Shown one piece after another: positions 17,680-28,394 of a stretch of DNA of 45,667 bases. Where the stretch lies: positions 1 through 45,667 of the forward strand of contig NZ_LXES01000013.1 in assembly GCF_001654845.1 (NCBI RefSeq), read 5' to 3'. The translations under genes and the position numbers were made by a program. Each line of letters begins with the position of its first letter. Positions within the stretch are counted from its first letter, which is position 1. The notes under the pieces are model-generated. The model was not told where the DNA came from. It ran no database searches and saw nothing but the letters and a program-made list of their open reading frames with translations. This stretch comes from Enterobacter soli ATCC BAA-2102. GTDB lineage: Bacteria; Pseudomonadota; Gammaproteobacteria; Enterobacterales; Enterobacteriaceae.

Positions 17680-20600
17680 TTACCAGTCCGCGTACGGAAT
17701 AAGCGGCTGCGGTGGCAGATCCATGTCTCCTTGCCAGCCCGCCGCAGAATAACGTACGTAGATCAGCGCATGGCTCGGGGTATAATCTTTCGCTTGCTGA
17801 ATATCTACGCCGAGGCCAACAAACCAGTTGGACGTCACGCGGCGCTCAATAATAGCCCTTGCGGTATAACCGGTCCCCGACGAGCTGCTGCCAGTCTCAG
17901 GCTCATGTTTATCGGTATACATGTCGTTGCCATCAGCATCGACTTCATTATCAGGGATCAGACCCTGTAGCGGATAACGCATCCCGTCTTTGGTTTTGGA
18001 ATGCGACCAGGAGACTGAGCCCCCCAGTTCCCAGGACCAGTTTTCAGTGCGTTTACGCCAGGTCACCGGCAAGGCGAAGGAGACATACTCCTGCGGGCTG
18101 TAATAACCCCCCTGGCCCAGCGTATACCCGCTCAGATCCTTGTCGTAATGCCACAGCATGTTGGACACACCAACCGTCAGGCGCTCATTGTTTTTGTTAA
18201 TGAGCTTGTAGTAGTAACCGGTCATCCAGCGGACGCGCCAGTTATCTTCCACATTTTTCCCGGTCAGGCTGTCGGCGCTCAGGCTTGACCAGACGCCGTT
18301 CGCTTCACCTTTGTCATAGCTCAGGCTCACGCCGCCACCGGTGGCACGCACGCCACCCCATGTGGTGTCGGTGTTGGAATCATGCTGCCCGGCAAACGCC
18401 AGAAGCGAGCTGGAAATCGGGCGACGGTGCGCATTCACGGTATAACCAATCGGCCCCAGATCGTTGCTGTAGCTCAGGCCACCGACCACATCCACCACAT
18501 CGAAGCCCATCGGCGTTGTACCGATGTCCATCGCCCAGGTTTTATTCTGCCAGCCCACGGCAACGCTTGCGCCGTTCGCAGACTGGTTGGTGTTGCCATG
18601 ACAAGGCGTTGCAGCACAGGTGCCCCATTTCGGATCGTACTTCCCGTCTTTGGTAGCAAATGTCCCGGCATCCATATTGACCAGATCGCTACGGAAGAAC
18701 ATACGGCCATCTGCCAGCGGTGCCTCCGCCTGCAACATGGTGGTGTGAGCTTTCAGATCGGAATACCCACCCGTGCCGCTCGAGCCCCAGTAGTCGTGTT
18801 GCAGCGTGACGTTAACGTCCTGCTGACGGTATAAATCGCCAGCGTCGCTACGTACACCGCGCTTCAGCCAGTCATCGTTCTCATCGTTACGCGTCAGGCG
18901 GGTAAAGCTGTCGTTATCCGTCGGACGCGTGGTGGTGATGCCGGAAGAGACCATCGCGTCTTTATAGGTTTCCAGCGCCTGCTGAGGCTGGCCGTTTTGC
19001 GCCTGAAAACGCGAAGCGTCACGCAATACCAGCGCATTTTCCATCGACGCAGGCTGCGATTTCGCCTGAGGAATCAGCTTGTTGAAAGTTTGTTCCGCCG
19101 CGGCGTTATCACCAAGCCCGGCCTGCGCCATCGCAACGCGCCGCTGCATGTTCAGCGACTGTGGTTGCCCAGCTTTCGCATCCGGGAGTTTTGCCAGTTC
19201 GGCACGCGCAGCGTCTTTATTCCCTTCCGCGATATAGACTTCCGTCAGCCCAAGGATAGCGTCTTCGTTTTGCGGTTCGCGCTGCAACACAGTGTTATAC
19301 GCAGCTTTCGCCCCTGTGCGGTCGCCACGCTGCTGCGCCCAGTCCGCCAGGGTTAAATCGATACGCGTTGAAGACGGTTGCTGGCGGAGCAGGTTTTCAG
19401 CCTCTTGCTCTTTACCGCTGTCACGCAGGCGGTTTGCCGTTTCCAGCACCTGATTGCTTTGCAGACGGTCTGCCAGCTCCTGGATATTACCATTCCACTG
19501 GCTGCGCGGCAGGGTGTTCAGGTGTGCCAGAGCGGCTCTGTCCTGGTCGTTACCGGAAAGGTAAAGCCCGCTGGCGTATACCTGATCGGGATCGGTCGGT
19601 TTTTGGTTTGCCAGCTGGCGCATCAACGTGTCGGCCTGGCTGCGCTGGCCCGCGCTGTAGAGATCGCGGGAAAGACGATAGGTTATCCATACATCGCCCG
19701 GCGAAAGCGCCAGACGACGACGCTGAATTTCCGCCGCCTGGGCATATTTACCCTCGTTTTCCAGCTGTTCGGCCTGTTGGGATAACTGTTCGTTCGTCAG
19801 GCTACGTTCAATATCATCAATGCTGCGGCGCTGGCTGGCGGAAAGGGACTGGATAAACTGCGAGGCTTTTTCCGGTGACTGAGCCCGATAGATATTGGCC
19901 AGCCCGCGCACGGCGTTGCTGTTGCCGCTGTCCATCCGCAGCGCCTGGCGATAGTAACGCTCTGCCGCGTCATTATCTTTGCGCGCTGCCGCCGCATCCC
20001 CTAAGCCGAGCACCGCATAGCTGTCGGTGTTATCGATATTTCGCGCCTGCTGGTAATAGCGTTCCGCCTGCGCGGTGTTGTTCGCTTTAAGTGCGGTATC
20101 ACCCTGCTGGATCAGCAGCCAGTAGCGGTTAACCTTCAACAGGCTATCCCATTTGCCCCGGTTATCACTCTGCGGATCAAGGGCAATGGCTTTTTCAAAC
20201 TGCGCCACCGCACGGGCACGATCGCCTTTTTGCGAATACGCCTGGCCCAGCGCGCCCACGGCTTCGCTGTCGGCATGGTTAGCGCTCACCGCTTTTTGCA
20301 GTTCAGTGACCGCTTTACCACCCTGCCCGGCATCCACCGCCGCTAATCCTTCGGCTTTAGCACGGAACGCCGGGTCGGCGAGCTGTTTTTGCTGTGCTTC
20401 AAGCTGGGAACGCGCCGCTGTCACACTATCGCCACTGCTGAAGACAGTCAGGTATTTTTGCAGCGCGCTCACGCTGGCGCTGCTGGCAGGCTGGTCTTTA
20501 ATCTGCTGATACCACATGTCAGACGCCTGATCGCGGCCATTATTGGTTTTGGCCATGTCCTGCAATACCGCGAACCCTTCATCACGGCGTCCATTCTGGA

Positions 20601-21177
20601 ACATCAGCTGCGCCAGCGTGGCCTGCAACTGCACATTGCCAGGATTGTTGGCGTTGATTTTCTTCAACTGATTAATCGCGCTGGTACGCCGGGCAGGATC
20701 TTTGGCGACGACATTCCAGTACTCGGTTGCTAAATCGCCAGACGGTGGATTCCCGGCAAAGAGTTTGTCGTAAGCCACAATCGCTTCCTGAGTGTGGCCT
20801 GTTGTGGCTAACAAACGCGCCTGTTGCAACGCCTGACGGCCATCAGGCGTTGAAAGCAGCATGCTATTCCGGGAAGACTGATACGCTGCCGAACCCGGGG
20901 CGATCCCCTTCAGGCGATCCAGCTCTTTTTGCGCACCGGCGGTATCGCCCTGGCGCAGCAGATAACGGAAACGTGCCGCAATCACGTCCGGGTTGTTAGG
21001 ATCGATAAGCTCAAGACGATAGAGCGACTGGCGAACCAAATCCTCACGCTGCGTCGATTCGCCCAGACGAACCTGCTCCAGCAGCTGTTTCTGCTGGGGG
21101 GAGTTGGCAGCCTGCGCCATCGGCATCAGTGCCAGGCCAAGCGATAAACTGAGTAGATTTAATGTGAACTTGCGCAT
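17680..21177 (-). CDS. bcsC: Cellulose exporter BcsC, cluster I
   Basis: A 1165-residue outer-membrane cellulose secretion protein, near-collinear with E. coli BcsC. The signal peptide (residues 1-23, ending PMAQA) is followed by a long periplasmic superhelix of TPR-type repeats (about 25-760), for example [31 protein letters not shown]-terminal beta-barrel from about residue 785 ends in an aromatic strand and PYADW. The TPR part spans the periplasm and contacts the synthase and peptidoglycan; the barrel forms the exit channel. The start is ATG at 21177 after CAGGA, overlapping the bcsZ stop by 19 bases, so the two are coupled. It is the last gene of the cluster I operon. Confidence 0.96.
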   Translation of the reverse strand: MRKFTLNLLSLSLGLALMPMAQAANSPQQKQLLEQVRLGESTQREDLVRQSLYRLELIDPNNPDVIAARFRYLLRQGDTAGAQKELDRLKGIAPGSAAYQSSRNSMLLSTPDGRQALQQARLLATTGHTQEAIVAYDKLFAGNPPSGDLATEYWNVVAKDPARRTSAINQLKKINANNPGNVQLQATLAQLMFQNGRRDEGFAVLQDMAKTNNGRDQASDMWYQQIKDQPASSASVSALQKYLTVFSSGDSVTAARSQLEAQQKQLADPAFRAKAEGLAAVDAGQGGKAVTELQKAVSANHADSEAVGALGQAYSQKGDRARAVAQFEKAIALDPQSDNRGKWDSLLKVNRYWLLIQQGDTALKANNTAQAERYYQQARNIDNTDSYAVLGLGDAAAARKDNDAAERYYRQALRMDSGNSNAVRGLANIYRAQSPEKASQFIQSLSASQRRSIDDIERSLTNEQLSQQAEQLENEGKYAQAAEIQRRRLALSPGDVWITYRLSRDLYSAGQRSQADTLMRQLANQKPTDPDQVYASGLYLSGNDQDRAALAHLNTLPRSQWNGNIQELADRLQSNQVLETANRLRDSGKEQEAENLLRQQPSSTRIDLTLADWAQQRGDRTGAKAAYNTVLQREPQNEDAILGLTEVYIAEGNKDAARAELAKLPDAKAGQPQSLNMQRRVAMAQAGLGDNAAAEQTFNKLIPQAKSQPASMENALVLRDASRFQAQNGQPQQALETYKDAMVSSGITTTRPTDNDSFTRLTRNDENDDWLKRGVRSDAGDLYRQQDVNVTLQHDYWGSSGTGGYSDLKAHTTMLQAEAPLADGRMFFRSDLVNMDAGTFATKDGKYDPKWGTCAATPCHGNTNQSANGASVAVGWQNKTWAMDIGTTPMGFDVVDVVGGLSYSNDLGPIGYTVNAHRRPISSSLLAFAGQHDSNTDTTWGGVRATGGGVSLSYDKGEANGVWSSLSADSLTGKNVEDNWRVRWMTGYYYKLINKNNERLTVGVSNMLWHYDKDLSGYTLGQGGYYSPQEYVSFALPVTWRKRTENWSWELGGSVSWSHSKTKDGMRYPLQGLIPDNEVDADGNDMYTDKHEPETGSSSSGTGYTARAIIERRVTSNWFVGLGVDIQQAKDYTPSHALIYVRYSAAGWQGDMDLPPQPLIPYADW

Positions 21178-22265
21178 TCCTGGCCCCAATCCGGTATTAA
21201 TTCACCTTTTTCGGTGAAGCGAAAACGATGCTGATCCCATCCTTGTCCAAAGAGAGTCAGTACGTAGCTGTAATAGGCGTTGTTATCGGGAAAGTGATCA
21301 GCGACTCGCTGGCGCTGAACGGCTTGCGCGTCACGGGATGGTAAAAAGGGCAGCAGAGAAGCAGAAAATCCTACCGGGCCGTGACCCGTTCGTTTCCCGC
21401 TCGCCACATCCACTTTCTCCGGCGGTAAACCCTGTTTCGTTGTCACCGCGGCCATCGGCTGGAAACGCGCCAGCAGTCTGGCTTTTTGGGGGTCTTTGTC
21501 GTTCATCATCCCCACCCAGAGATAAACCCGAATGGCGTCATAGCTGCCGACCAGGGCTTTATCCTGCTTCAGCTGCCAGCCTTTGTTTTTCTGGTATTGC
21601 ACCCAGTCCGGGGAAAAACCTTTCGGTGCCGTCTCCAGCAACAGGCGCTGATTAGTCTCGCGAAGCGTTTTCCAGGGCGCGCCAAAGCGAGTGAAATAGC
21701 TCGCAAGCTGAGGAGGAAGGTAGCTGGGGTTGAAGCGCCAGGCATTCTCTTCTGCAAAGCCGATTTTGCCCGGCAGCAGCATCGAGCCAAGGCCCGGTAC
21801 TTTCACCACTTCCTCGCGGGCAATACGTTTGAGCAGCGCCTTCCCCGCGCGGGTGTAGTCCGGTTCTTTCCATAACCGACCGGCTTCGAGCAGTGACCAG
21901 GCAATCCAGATATCAGCATCCGACGCGGAGTTGGAATCGATAACCGCCCAGGTGTCTTTGTCTTTCTGACCCCACAGCCAGGCGGGCAGACGATCGGCTA
22001 AATCCCCTCCGGCGAGGTTATCGCGCGTCCACGTCAGCAACTGGTCAAACGCTTTGCGGTCATTCGCCGCGAGGGCAAAGAACAAGGCGTAGCTTTGCCC
22101 TTCTGAGGTGGTAATTTTGCGCGTGTCACTGGGGTCAATGACACGCCCGCTCTCGCTAATGTAATCCTTTTTAAACTGCTCCCAGGCAGGCCAGGTGCAG
22201 GCGGCGCGAAGATCCGTCGCCGCCAGCATCAACGCTGCTAACGCACACCAGCGAAAGGCTTTCAT
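21159..22265 (-). CDS. bcsZ: Periplasmic endo-1,4-beta-glucanase BcsZ (GH8), cluster I
   Basis: A 368-residue secreted GH8 cellulase, equal in length to E. coli BcsZ. The signal peptide covers residues 1-21 ([13 protein letters not shown]). The general acid Glu55 is in ITTSEGQSY, at the same number as in E. coli, and the general-base Asp sits in [37 protein letters not shown] forms the substrate cleft wall. The enzyme trims nascent cellulose in the periplasm and limits or tunes its output. The start is the ATG at 22265, seven bases after bcsB; a GTG one codon earlier is less likely. It is encoded between bcsB and bcsC, the E. coli-type order. Confidence 0.95.
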   Translation of the reverse strand: MKAFRWCALAALMLAATDLRAACTWPAWEQFKKDYISESGRVIDPSDTRKITTSEGQSYALFFALAANDRKAFDQLLTWTRDNLAGGDLADRLPAWLWGQKDKDTWAVIDSNSASDADIWIAWSLLEAGRLWKEPDYTRAGKALLKRIAREEVVKVPGLGSMLLPGKIGFAEENAWRFNPSYLPPQLASYFTRFGAPWKTLRETNQRLLLETAPKGFSPDWVQYQKNKGWQLKQDKALVGSYDAIRVYLWVGMMNDKDPQKARLLARFQPMAAVTTKQGLPPEKVDVASGKRTGHGPVGFSASLLPFLPSRDAQAVQRQRVADHFPDNNAYYSYVLTLFGQGWDQHRFRFTEKGELIPDWGQECASSH

Positions 22266-22271
22266 CACTTC

Positions 22272-24647
22272 TTACTCATGATCCGGGTTAAGGCGACGAC
22301 GGCTGATGATACGCAGCAGACGCCACAGCACCCACGCCAGCAGTACGACACTCACTGCCGCCAGGATTGCGAGCAGAACCGGGTGGTTAGACAGCGCATA
22401 CCACAGGCGCTCGAACCACGGCAGATGGCCGACGTAGTACACATCACCCACGCGCAGGCTATCCACACCAGACTCACGGATCACGGCAACAGAGCCAAAC
22501 ATAGCGGCACGTTTACCGCTGTCATTCATCGCGTTGTTGAGCAGCTCATAGCCGCGCGGGCTATCGGCCAGCAGTGCGACGACACTACGCTGATCGTTAA
22601 ACGGAGACTGGAAGCCGACGATGGCCGCCATTGGGCCAGCAGACGATACTTCGGTCTGAACGCTGGCCTGACGATCGTTGGAATCCGGCATAATACTTGG
22701 GAACTCGGTCTGACGCAGTGGTGTGTTCACCCAGGACTGGGTGGCCTTCACCAGCAAATCAATACGCTTATCATCCTTCAGCTTATCCGGGATGGAGCCA
22801 ATCACCATGATGTCGGCGTCTTTGTTCTGGATCTGGCTGCCGTCATCCGTCAGCGTCACATTAATCGCCGGTAAGCCTGTCTGTGCGCCCACCGTAGCCA
22901 TGGTATCCAGCAGGGTTGTCACCTGACCTTCGGTTGGCGCTTTTGGCATCACAACGATGGACTCAGAGAGATCCGCCATACGGCTGAACGGGAAGCTGGC
23001 ATTTGCAAATGCGCGCAGATCCGGCATCGCCAGGAAGTGATAATAGCGGGAGAAGTCGATGGTCGATTCATCACCAATGACCACATGGTTCTGCACCGGC
23101 TGGAAGGTGATACAGTTATCCACCGAACCACCCGGCATTGGGTTCATGTACTGGAAGTTAAAGCGCAGCTGGTTGACCGCACCCAGTTTCAGCGCAGGGA
23201 TAGAGACATCCGTTTTACCATCCAGCAACCCTTGCAGCACCGGCAGACGAAGCATCAGTTGGTTGGTGTCCTGAGTACTGGTCAGGCTAAAGGATTGCAG
23301 GAACTGGTTGTTCAGGCTGATATCCATGCGCGAGCTGTCTTTGGTTGCCGGCGCGGTGTAACGGTATTTCAGGTTGATATCAATCCCGTTGGTTCGCATC
23401 AGATACAGATCAGGCGGCAGGTTCAGCGAAAGGCTGATTGGCGATGGTTCAAGCCCGGTCGACTGAAGCTGTTCTTCATAGGTTTTCAGCTCGCCAAAGG
23501 TAATTGCGCGGTCGGTACGCACCCAGTTTGGCGCATCGTAAGGTTTACGCGCCAGCAGAGGTTTCACATTGTCGACAGTCACGCTGTTGCCACGGAACAA
23601 GACGTTACCCTGGGCAATGCCTTTCGCTGCCTGAAGCAGGTCTTTGTCATCACGCCCGAACACCACCAGCAGCTTCACATAAGGGTTATCCGGGTGACTC
23701 ATGATTTCAACCGTCGGGGCTTTCACGTCTGGGTGGTCACGCAGGAACGACGGACGTTTGTCATTGGTTGCAAACACAATGGCATTGCGATCCGGCAGCT
23801 TATCGTACATCACCGGGAAGCTCTGGCCACGCCAGGCCGAACGTGAACCAAACCATGAAGCGACAATCGTCGCAGCCAGCTGCTGATTCACATCCGGAGA
23901 AGCCGCAAAGACCACCGGCAGCGTAAGCTGGCGGTTATCGCGCGGATCAAAGAATGGTACCGGGAAAGCCGAGAGATCGTTTTTCAGCGCCAGCGACTGA
24001 TAGGTCATTTGCAGCGATGTGTTACGCCCGACATCCATCCACAGCGTGCTGCTGGCCGGGTTTTCGCACACATCGCGATAGTGCCCGACAAACTCCAGAC
24101 GAACGCGGTTGAAATCGGTGATAAACAGCGGGTTGATAGGCACCTGTGCCAGCGTCTTTTTGCCGAGCTGTTCTTTGGTGACCGGCAACACGTCCATCAA
24201 CTCGTCGTTGAGATAGACCTTAAGCTGGGACTGAACCGGCAGCAGAGAAGGCGACGGCGTGTATTCCAGGTTCAGCATCGCCTTCGACACCACTTCATCG
24301 CTGCGCATTCCAAACTCAACGCCGCCGTTCGGGTTAATGCCGCGCAGAACCATGCTGCCCGGAGGTGGGGCAATCTGGGCAAAGGTCAGCTTCACGTCCC
24401 TGGACGGAGCATTATCCGCCACGACAGGCGAGTTTGCACCACGCACGCCAGGCAAGACGCTGCCGATAGGTTGAGCCGCTCCGTCAGCCGGTTGATCGGG
24501 CTCAGCGGTATCGGTCGCGGTGACGGTCGGATCGGTTTCCTGCACCACAGGCGCAGCCGTCGTTTCAGGGGCTGCATTCGCTATCATAGGGGGAAGTGCA
24601 CTCATCCCCATTGCCACTGCACATAACCAGGAAAGTTTTGTTTTCAT
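22272..24647 (-). CDS. bcsB: Cellulose synthase regulatory subunit BcsB, cluster I
   Basis: A 791-residue periplasmic co-catalytic subunit, tail-anchored in the inner membrane. The signal peptide covers residues 1-25 (ending MIANA). A Pro/Thr/Ala-rich linker of about 70 residues is followed by alternating carbohydrate-binding-like and flavodoxin-like domains (for example LTFAQIAPPPGSMVLRG and MDISLNNQFLQSF). A C-terminal membrane helix at about 750-775 ends in RRLNPDHE. In E. coli several BcsB copies surround one BcsA as a crown and guide the glucan outward. It starts 10 bases after bcsA and ends 6 bases before bcsZ, so all lie in one message. Confidence 0.95.
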   Translation of the reverse strand: MKTKLSWLCAVAMGMSALPPMIANAAPETTAAPVVQETDPTVTATDTAEPDQPADGAAQPIGSVLPGVRGANSPVVADNAPSRDVKLTFAQIAPPPGSMVLRGINPNGGVEFGMRSDEVVSKAMLNLEYTPSPSLLPVQSQLKVYLNDELMDVLPVTKEQLGKKTLAQVPINPLFITDFNRVRLEFVGHYRDVCENPASSTLWMDVGRNTSLQMTYQSLALKNDLSAFPVPFFDPRDNRQLTLPVVFAASPDVNQQLAATIVASWFGSRSAWRGQSFPVMYDKLPDRNAIVFATNDKRPSFLRDHPDVKAPTVEIMSHPDNPYVKLLVVFGRDDKDLLQAAKGIAQGNVLFRGNSVTVDNVKPLLARKPYDAPNWVRTDRAITFGELKTYEEQLQSTGLEPSPISLSLNLPPDLYLMRTNGIDINLKYRYTAPATKDSSRMDISLNNQFLQSFSLTSTQDTNQLMLRLPVLQGLLDGKTDVSIPALKLGAVNQLRFNFQYMNPMPGGSVDNCITFQPVQNHVVIGDESTIDFSRYYHFLAMPDLRAFANASFPFSRMADLSESIVVMPKAPTEGQVTTLLDTMATVGAQTGLPAINVTLTDDGSQIQNKDADIMVIGSIPDKLKDDKRIDLLVKATQSWVNTPLRQTEFPSIMPDSNDRQASVQTEVSSAGPMAAIVGFQSPFNDQRSVVALLADSPRGYELLNNAMNDSGKRAAMFGSVAVIRESGVDSLRVGDVYYVGHLPWFERLWYALSNHPVLLAILAAVSVVLLAWVLWRLLRIISRRRLNPDHE

Positions 24648-24657
24648 CGCGTTATCA

Positions 24658-27273
24658 TCATTGTTGAGCCATAACCGGGTCCGATTGCTTCGCCTCTTCC
24701 CGCTCAGGTCGGCGTGGAATAAACGACACGACCCAGGAAACCAGCGAGGTAAGTGACCGGAAAATTAATTTCACAGACGACGGGGCAAATTCTGCAAGGT
24801 GACGATAGCCACGGAACCCCAGCTTAAGAATATCCAGCAGGCTTTCCAGAGGTTTATCTTCCGGGAAGCTGTCCTGCCAGAGAGCCCACGTATCCGCGCG
24901 GGCAAACGTACACTGCACAAAATCGATATGTTGCTTTTTGGTCAGCGGCATCAGTTGCAAACCCACTTCATTGCCTAACACACGCACAACCTGAGTCGGG
25001 AAGACATACTCCTGCTGGCCGCGTTTAAGCAGTAAGTTGACCTTCTGCCCTTCCAGCACCTTCGCCTGGCCGTTGATCTTGATACCCAGACCACCGTCAG
25101 AGAAGTCATGCACGGTACAGGAGAAGAGGTGGCCATCTTCGCGGGCGATTGCCGCAGGCATACTGATTTCAACGCGATGCGCGCGACGAACCTGTTTGCT
25201 CTCTACCGAAACCGCCACCGCGCCGCCAAGAATGATCAGGTTGTAGAACACCCACGCCATACTCACGAACACGGTCAGAATTTCGTTTTCCGGGCCGTAG
25301 AAGTAGCGCCAGATACCGGCGATAACGCCCACGATATTCAGCAGCACCAGGAAGATATACGGACGGGAGATCACCCAGTCGACATACTCTTCTTCCACCA
25401 GGCCGCCCTTCGCGGTGACGTTAAACTTGCCTTTGTGCGGGTTAATCAGCGCCACCATCGTTGGCGGGGCGATATACCAGGCGAGCACCGTTTCGTAGAT
25501 TTCACTCCAGAATGAATGGCGATATTTGCCCTGAATCTTCGAGTTCGTCAGGCTCGCGTGGATCATGTGCGGCAGAACAAACAGCGCAATCATCAGCGCT
25601 GGCGCGTAGATGATGTAAGCGTGAAGCAGCAGGAACGCCAGCGGCGCAGTCAGGAAAATAAGCCGTGGAATACCCGACAAGAAGTGGAACATGGCGTTGA
25701 CGTAGCACAGACGCTGCGCCAGTTTTAACCCTTTGCCCACCAGCGGGTTATCAAGACGGAAGATCTGCACCATGCCGCGCGCCCAGCGAATTCGCTGGCC
25801 GATATGGGCTGACAGCGACTCCGTTGCCAGGCCCGCCGCCTGCGGAATACGCATATAAGCAGAGGTATAGCCACGACGGTGTAAACGCAGTGAGGTATGG
25901 GCATCTTCGGTGACCGTTTCTACGGCAATGCCGCCAATCTCATCCAGCGGTTTACGGCGGATAACCGCACAGGAGCCGCAGAAGAAGGTGGCATCCCACA
26001 TATCGTTGCCATCCTGCACCAGCCCATAGAACAGCGTGCCTTCGTTCGGGGTTTTACGAAAACGCCCGAGGTTACGTTCAAACGGGTCCGGCGAGAAGAA
26101 GTGGTGCGGCGTCTGCATCATCGCCAGCTGCTTCTCTTTCAGGAACCAGCCCATCGTCATTTGCAGGAACGAGCGGGTCGGTACGTGGTCGCAGTCAAAG
26201 ATGGAGACAAACTCCCCTTTGGCATATTTCAGCGCGTTATTGATGTTCCCGGCTTTCGCATGTTCGTGGGTGGTACGCGCGATATACTCTACGCCCACTT
26301 CATCGGCGAACTGGCGGAACTCCGCGCGGCCACCGTCATCCAGGATCCAGATTTTGAGTTTATCTTTTGGCCAGTCGATACCTAACGCTGCATAAATGGT
26401 GTTTTTCACCACCGTCAGGTCTTCGTTGTAGGTTGGTACAAACAGGTCAACTGACGGCCATTGCGTGGTGTCTTTTGGCAGCGGAACAGGCTGGCGATTG
26501 AGCGGCCAGATAACCTGGAAGTAACCCAGAACCAGCACAATCCATGCATAGGTTTCCGCAAACAGCAGAATCAAACCGCATACCAGGCTGACCGGATCAT
26601 CCCAGTTCAGCGTTGAGGTATAACGCCACCAGATATAACGACAGGAGACGGTCAGCGACAGCACAATCAGCATCAGGGCCGAGAAGCGCCCCGGAATACG
26701 CCGGACCAGCAGTGCCACGCCCCACAGCAGGATCAGGAAGGTAAACTGTGCCAGCGGGTTAAAGGGCTGCGTGATACAGACCACTGCCAGAATGAGCGAA
26801 AAGACAACAATCACGCCGAGGATGAAACGCCGCAAGCCCGGATGCAGATGCCCGAGCTCTTTGTGATCGTCCAGATGGCTGGTCTTGTCACTCACGCTAT
26901 CGGGCAGTCTGTCCAGCCATTGATGGTAGCGTTCACGTAAATTCGCCACCCGGTCGAAGCTGCGCCAGCGCGGGGCTTTATGTTCCTGCCGGGGCATGGT
27001 GGCCACCAGCCAGACGGCCTGAATAAGATAACGGGCCGGATCCAGCGGCCGCGGGCGGTCGGAATTAATGTGCGGATAAAGCTCGCTGTGGCGCGCACGA
27101 ATACGCTGCCAGCGCGGGTGTTCGAGCGGTATAAACATCCATGCCAGGATCATCCAGAAACAGCCAAGCGCAGCGCTTAACACCGATGCGCCGTGTCGAC
27201 GGTAATGCCGGTAGCGTTCGCTTAAGCGCGCGCTGACCGGTGGGATGAGTAACCAGGTGGACACACGGCTCAT
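24658..27273 (-). CDS. bcsA: Cellulose synthase catalytic subunit BcsA, cluster I
   Basis: An 871-residue inner-membrane processive GT2 glucosyltransferase making beta-1,4-glucan from UDP-glucose, almost identical in layout to E. coli BcsA. It has a 140-residue N-terminal extension, N-terminal membrane helices, and the GT domain with DDGGR (about 312), HAKAGNIN, DCDH (about 362), TED and QRIRW (about 494). Further membrane helices and a C-terminal PilZ domain with RRAHR (about 697) and DFSDGG follow; this is the c-di-GMP site that releases the gating loop. The start at 27273 (MSRVSTWLLIPPV) has AGGAG six bases away and overlaps the bcsQ stop as ATGA. An open frame continuing to 27321 is not supported. 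Confidence 0.97.
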   Translation of the reverse strand: MSRVSTWLLIPPVSARLSERYRHYRRHGASVLSAALGCFWMILAWMFIPLEHPRWQRIRARHSELYPHINSDRPRPLDPARYLIQAVWLVATMPRQEHKAPRWRSFDRVANLRERYHQWLDRLPDSVSDKTSHLDDHKELGHLHPGLRRFILGVIVVFSLILAVVCITQPFNPLAQFTFLILLWGVALLVRRIPGRFSALMLIVLSLTVSCRYIWWRYTSTLNWDDPVSLVCGLILLFAETYAWIVLVLGYFQVIWPLNRQPVPLPKDTTQWPSVDLFVPTYNEDLTVVKNTIYAALGIDWPKDKLKIWILDDGGRAEFRQFADEVGVEYIARTTHEHAKAGNINNALKYAKGEFVSIFDCDHVPTRSFLQMTMGWFLKEKQLAMMQTPHHFFSPDPFERNLGRFRKTPNEGTLFYGLVQDGNDMWDATFFCGSCAVIRRKPLDEIGGIAVETVTEDAHTSLRLHRRGYTSAYMRIPQAAGLATESLSAHIGQRIRWARGMVQIFRLDNPLVGKGLKLAQRLCYVNAMFHFLSGIPRLIFLTAPLAFLLLHAYIIYAPALMIALFVLPHMIHASLTNSKIQGKYRHSFWSEIYETVLAWYIAPPTMVALINPHKGKFNVTAKGGLVEEEYVDWVISRPYIFLVLLNIVGVIAGIWRYFYGPENEILTVFVSMAWVFYNLIILGGAVAVSVESKQVRRAHRVEISMPAAIAREDGHLFSCTVHDFSDGGLGIKINGQAKVLEGQKVNLLLKRGQQEYVFPTQVVRVLGNEVGLQLMPLTKKQHIDFVQCTFARADTWALWQDSFPEDKPLESLLDILKLGFRGYRHLAEFAPSSVKLIFRSLTSLVSWVVSFIPRRPEREEAKQSDPVMAQQ

Positions 27274-28022
27274 ACAGCACTCCTGGCCGACTCTGGACGA
27301 CGAGTGAAGTGCAACAGACACCAGTTCGCCAGCGTAAGGATCTCTTCTGCCGCCAGTGAATCGCCACGGTATTCACCAAGTGGCTGCTTGGAGGCGAGAC
27401 ATTCCGCCATCCCCTCGTCACGATGAATCACCATAGGCAACAGGCGGCGCTGAGTTTGCAGCCAAATCTGGTACAGATCGTCCTGAATCTGGCTGCTGAT
27501 GCGTAAATCGTTAATCAGAATATGGGCGTCTGCGGGTAACGCTTGCTGATGCAGGCGGATATGGCAGTTTGCGTCCACGTTCACAATCGACAGAATGTGA
27601 TCGCAGTGGCTGATGAGCTGGCGTGTCAGCGGCGTATAACCGTGGGGCAGATCCAGCAAAATCCACTGGTAGTGACTCTGTTCCTTCAGGCGTTCCAGCG
27701 CGTAGGTGAATTGTTCCAGCGTCTGTTGGCTGGCGTAATCGTTCTCACGTTCTTTTGCAGTCAGATGCCCAAAGGGGAGCAGATCGAGCTGAGAGGTGTA
27801 GCGCAGTCCTGCATCCTGCCAGTCTTTACCGTCAAGCAGCGCGCGCGCCCAGCCATTGTGGTGGTCAAAATCAACGTTGAAAGACATGCGCAGCAAATTA
27901 TCCGGGCAGGCATCAATAACCAGCACCGATTCACCTAATAACTGTAATGACCACGCCAGCGCCGCGGTAATGGATGTTGTACCCACTCCACCACGGACGC
28001 CCTGTAATCCTAGTATGGCCAT
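27270..28022 (-). CDS. bcsQ: MinD-like ATPase BcsQ, cluster I
   Basis: A 250-residue MinD/ParA-family protein. In E. coli it pairs with BcsR and binds BcsE and BcsA, giving the synthase its polar, fully active assembly. The P-loop reads GVRGGVGTTS: both lysines of the deviant Walker A (KGGxGKT) are replaced, as in E. coli BcsQ, in contrast to the canonical P-loop of the cluster II paralogue. VIDACPDNLLR follows as the switch I region and WILLDLPHG as Walker B. The reading frame is intact; the K-12 gene carries an early stop. The ATG at 28022 follows AAGGGAG. It overlaps bcsA by four bases. Confidence 0.95.
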   Translation of the reverse strand: MAILGLQGVRGGVGTTSITAALAWSLQLLGESVLVIDACPDNLLRMSFNVDFDHHNGWARALLDGKDWQDAGLRYTSQLDLLPFGHLTAKERENDYASQQTLEQFTYALERLKEQSHYQWILLDLPHGYTPLTRQLISHCDHILSIVNVDANCHIRLHQQALPADAHILINDLRISSQIQDDLYQIWLQTQRRLLPMVIHRDEGMAECLASKQPLGEYRGDSLAAEEILTLANWCLLHFTRRPESARSAV

Positions 28023-28033
28023 CAATGGCTCCC

Positions 28034-28222
28034 TTATTGTTGTTGGGCAAATTCAGCCAATAAAGGCCAGCGTTTAATAGCCGCCGCCAACTGTTCCCGC
28101 TGGGAAATATCGGTGTAATCAATTTCAGGCAATGAAAACGCCTGAGTCAGAGCCAGAAAATCGTTTTGGAATGTGTACCCCAGACTCGAGTCGACGGGTG
28201 TTCCGGGTTCATTATTATGCAT
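28034..28222 (-). CDS. bcsR: Small regulator BcsR (YhjR), cluster I
   Basis: A 62-residue cytoplasmic protein and first gene of the cluster I operon, 11 bases before bcsQ. The conserved core is NDFLALTQAF...IDYTDISQ...IKRWPLLAEF. In E. coli BcsR forms a heterocomplex with BcsQ and contacts the BcsA/BcsB complex and BcsE. The start MHNNEPGTP follows GGGATGAG. A 172-base divergent region upstream is shared with bcsE. The N-terminal half of this core matches the start of BcsO of cluster II in spacing. Confidence 0.92.
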   Translation of the reverse strand: MHNNEPGTPVDSSLGYTFQNDFLALTQAFSLPEIDYTDISQREQLAAAIKRWPLLAEFAQQQ

Positions 28223-28295
28223 TTTTATCTCATCCCATTGAGTAAAATCTCACGAACAGATGTAGCGAGGCATCCTGCCACGAATTTTCGTTTAC

Positions 28296-28324
28296 ATGCT
28301 AAATCTGATGTTCTTTAATTTCAA
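28296..28324 (-). promoter_or_regulatory. Putative promoter of bcsRQABZC
   Basis: On the minus strand TTGAAA (28324-28319), a 17-base spacer and TAGCAT (28301-28296) form a plausible sigma-70-type promoter, leaving a leader of about 65 bases before bcsR. The divergent bcsE promoter must lie in the same 28223-28394 AT-rich stretch; I could not choose a convincing one. Confidence 0.45.
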
Positions 28325-28394
28325 TGTTAGGTTTATTTCTACGCTTTCGCTAGTAAACTGAGATACAGATAAATTAGACGAAAAGAGGGACACC

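Noticed and set aside
27273..27321. Longer N-terminus for cluster I BcsA
   Set aside because: The extra 16 residues are not in E. coli BcsA, would overlap bcsQ further, and have no ribosome site; the ATG at 27273 does.
27270..28022. Possible bcsQ pseudogene as in E. coli K-12
   Set aside because: The frame is open from ATG to stop with all expected segments, so the gene is intact.
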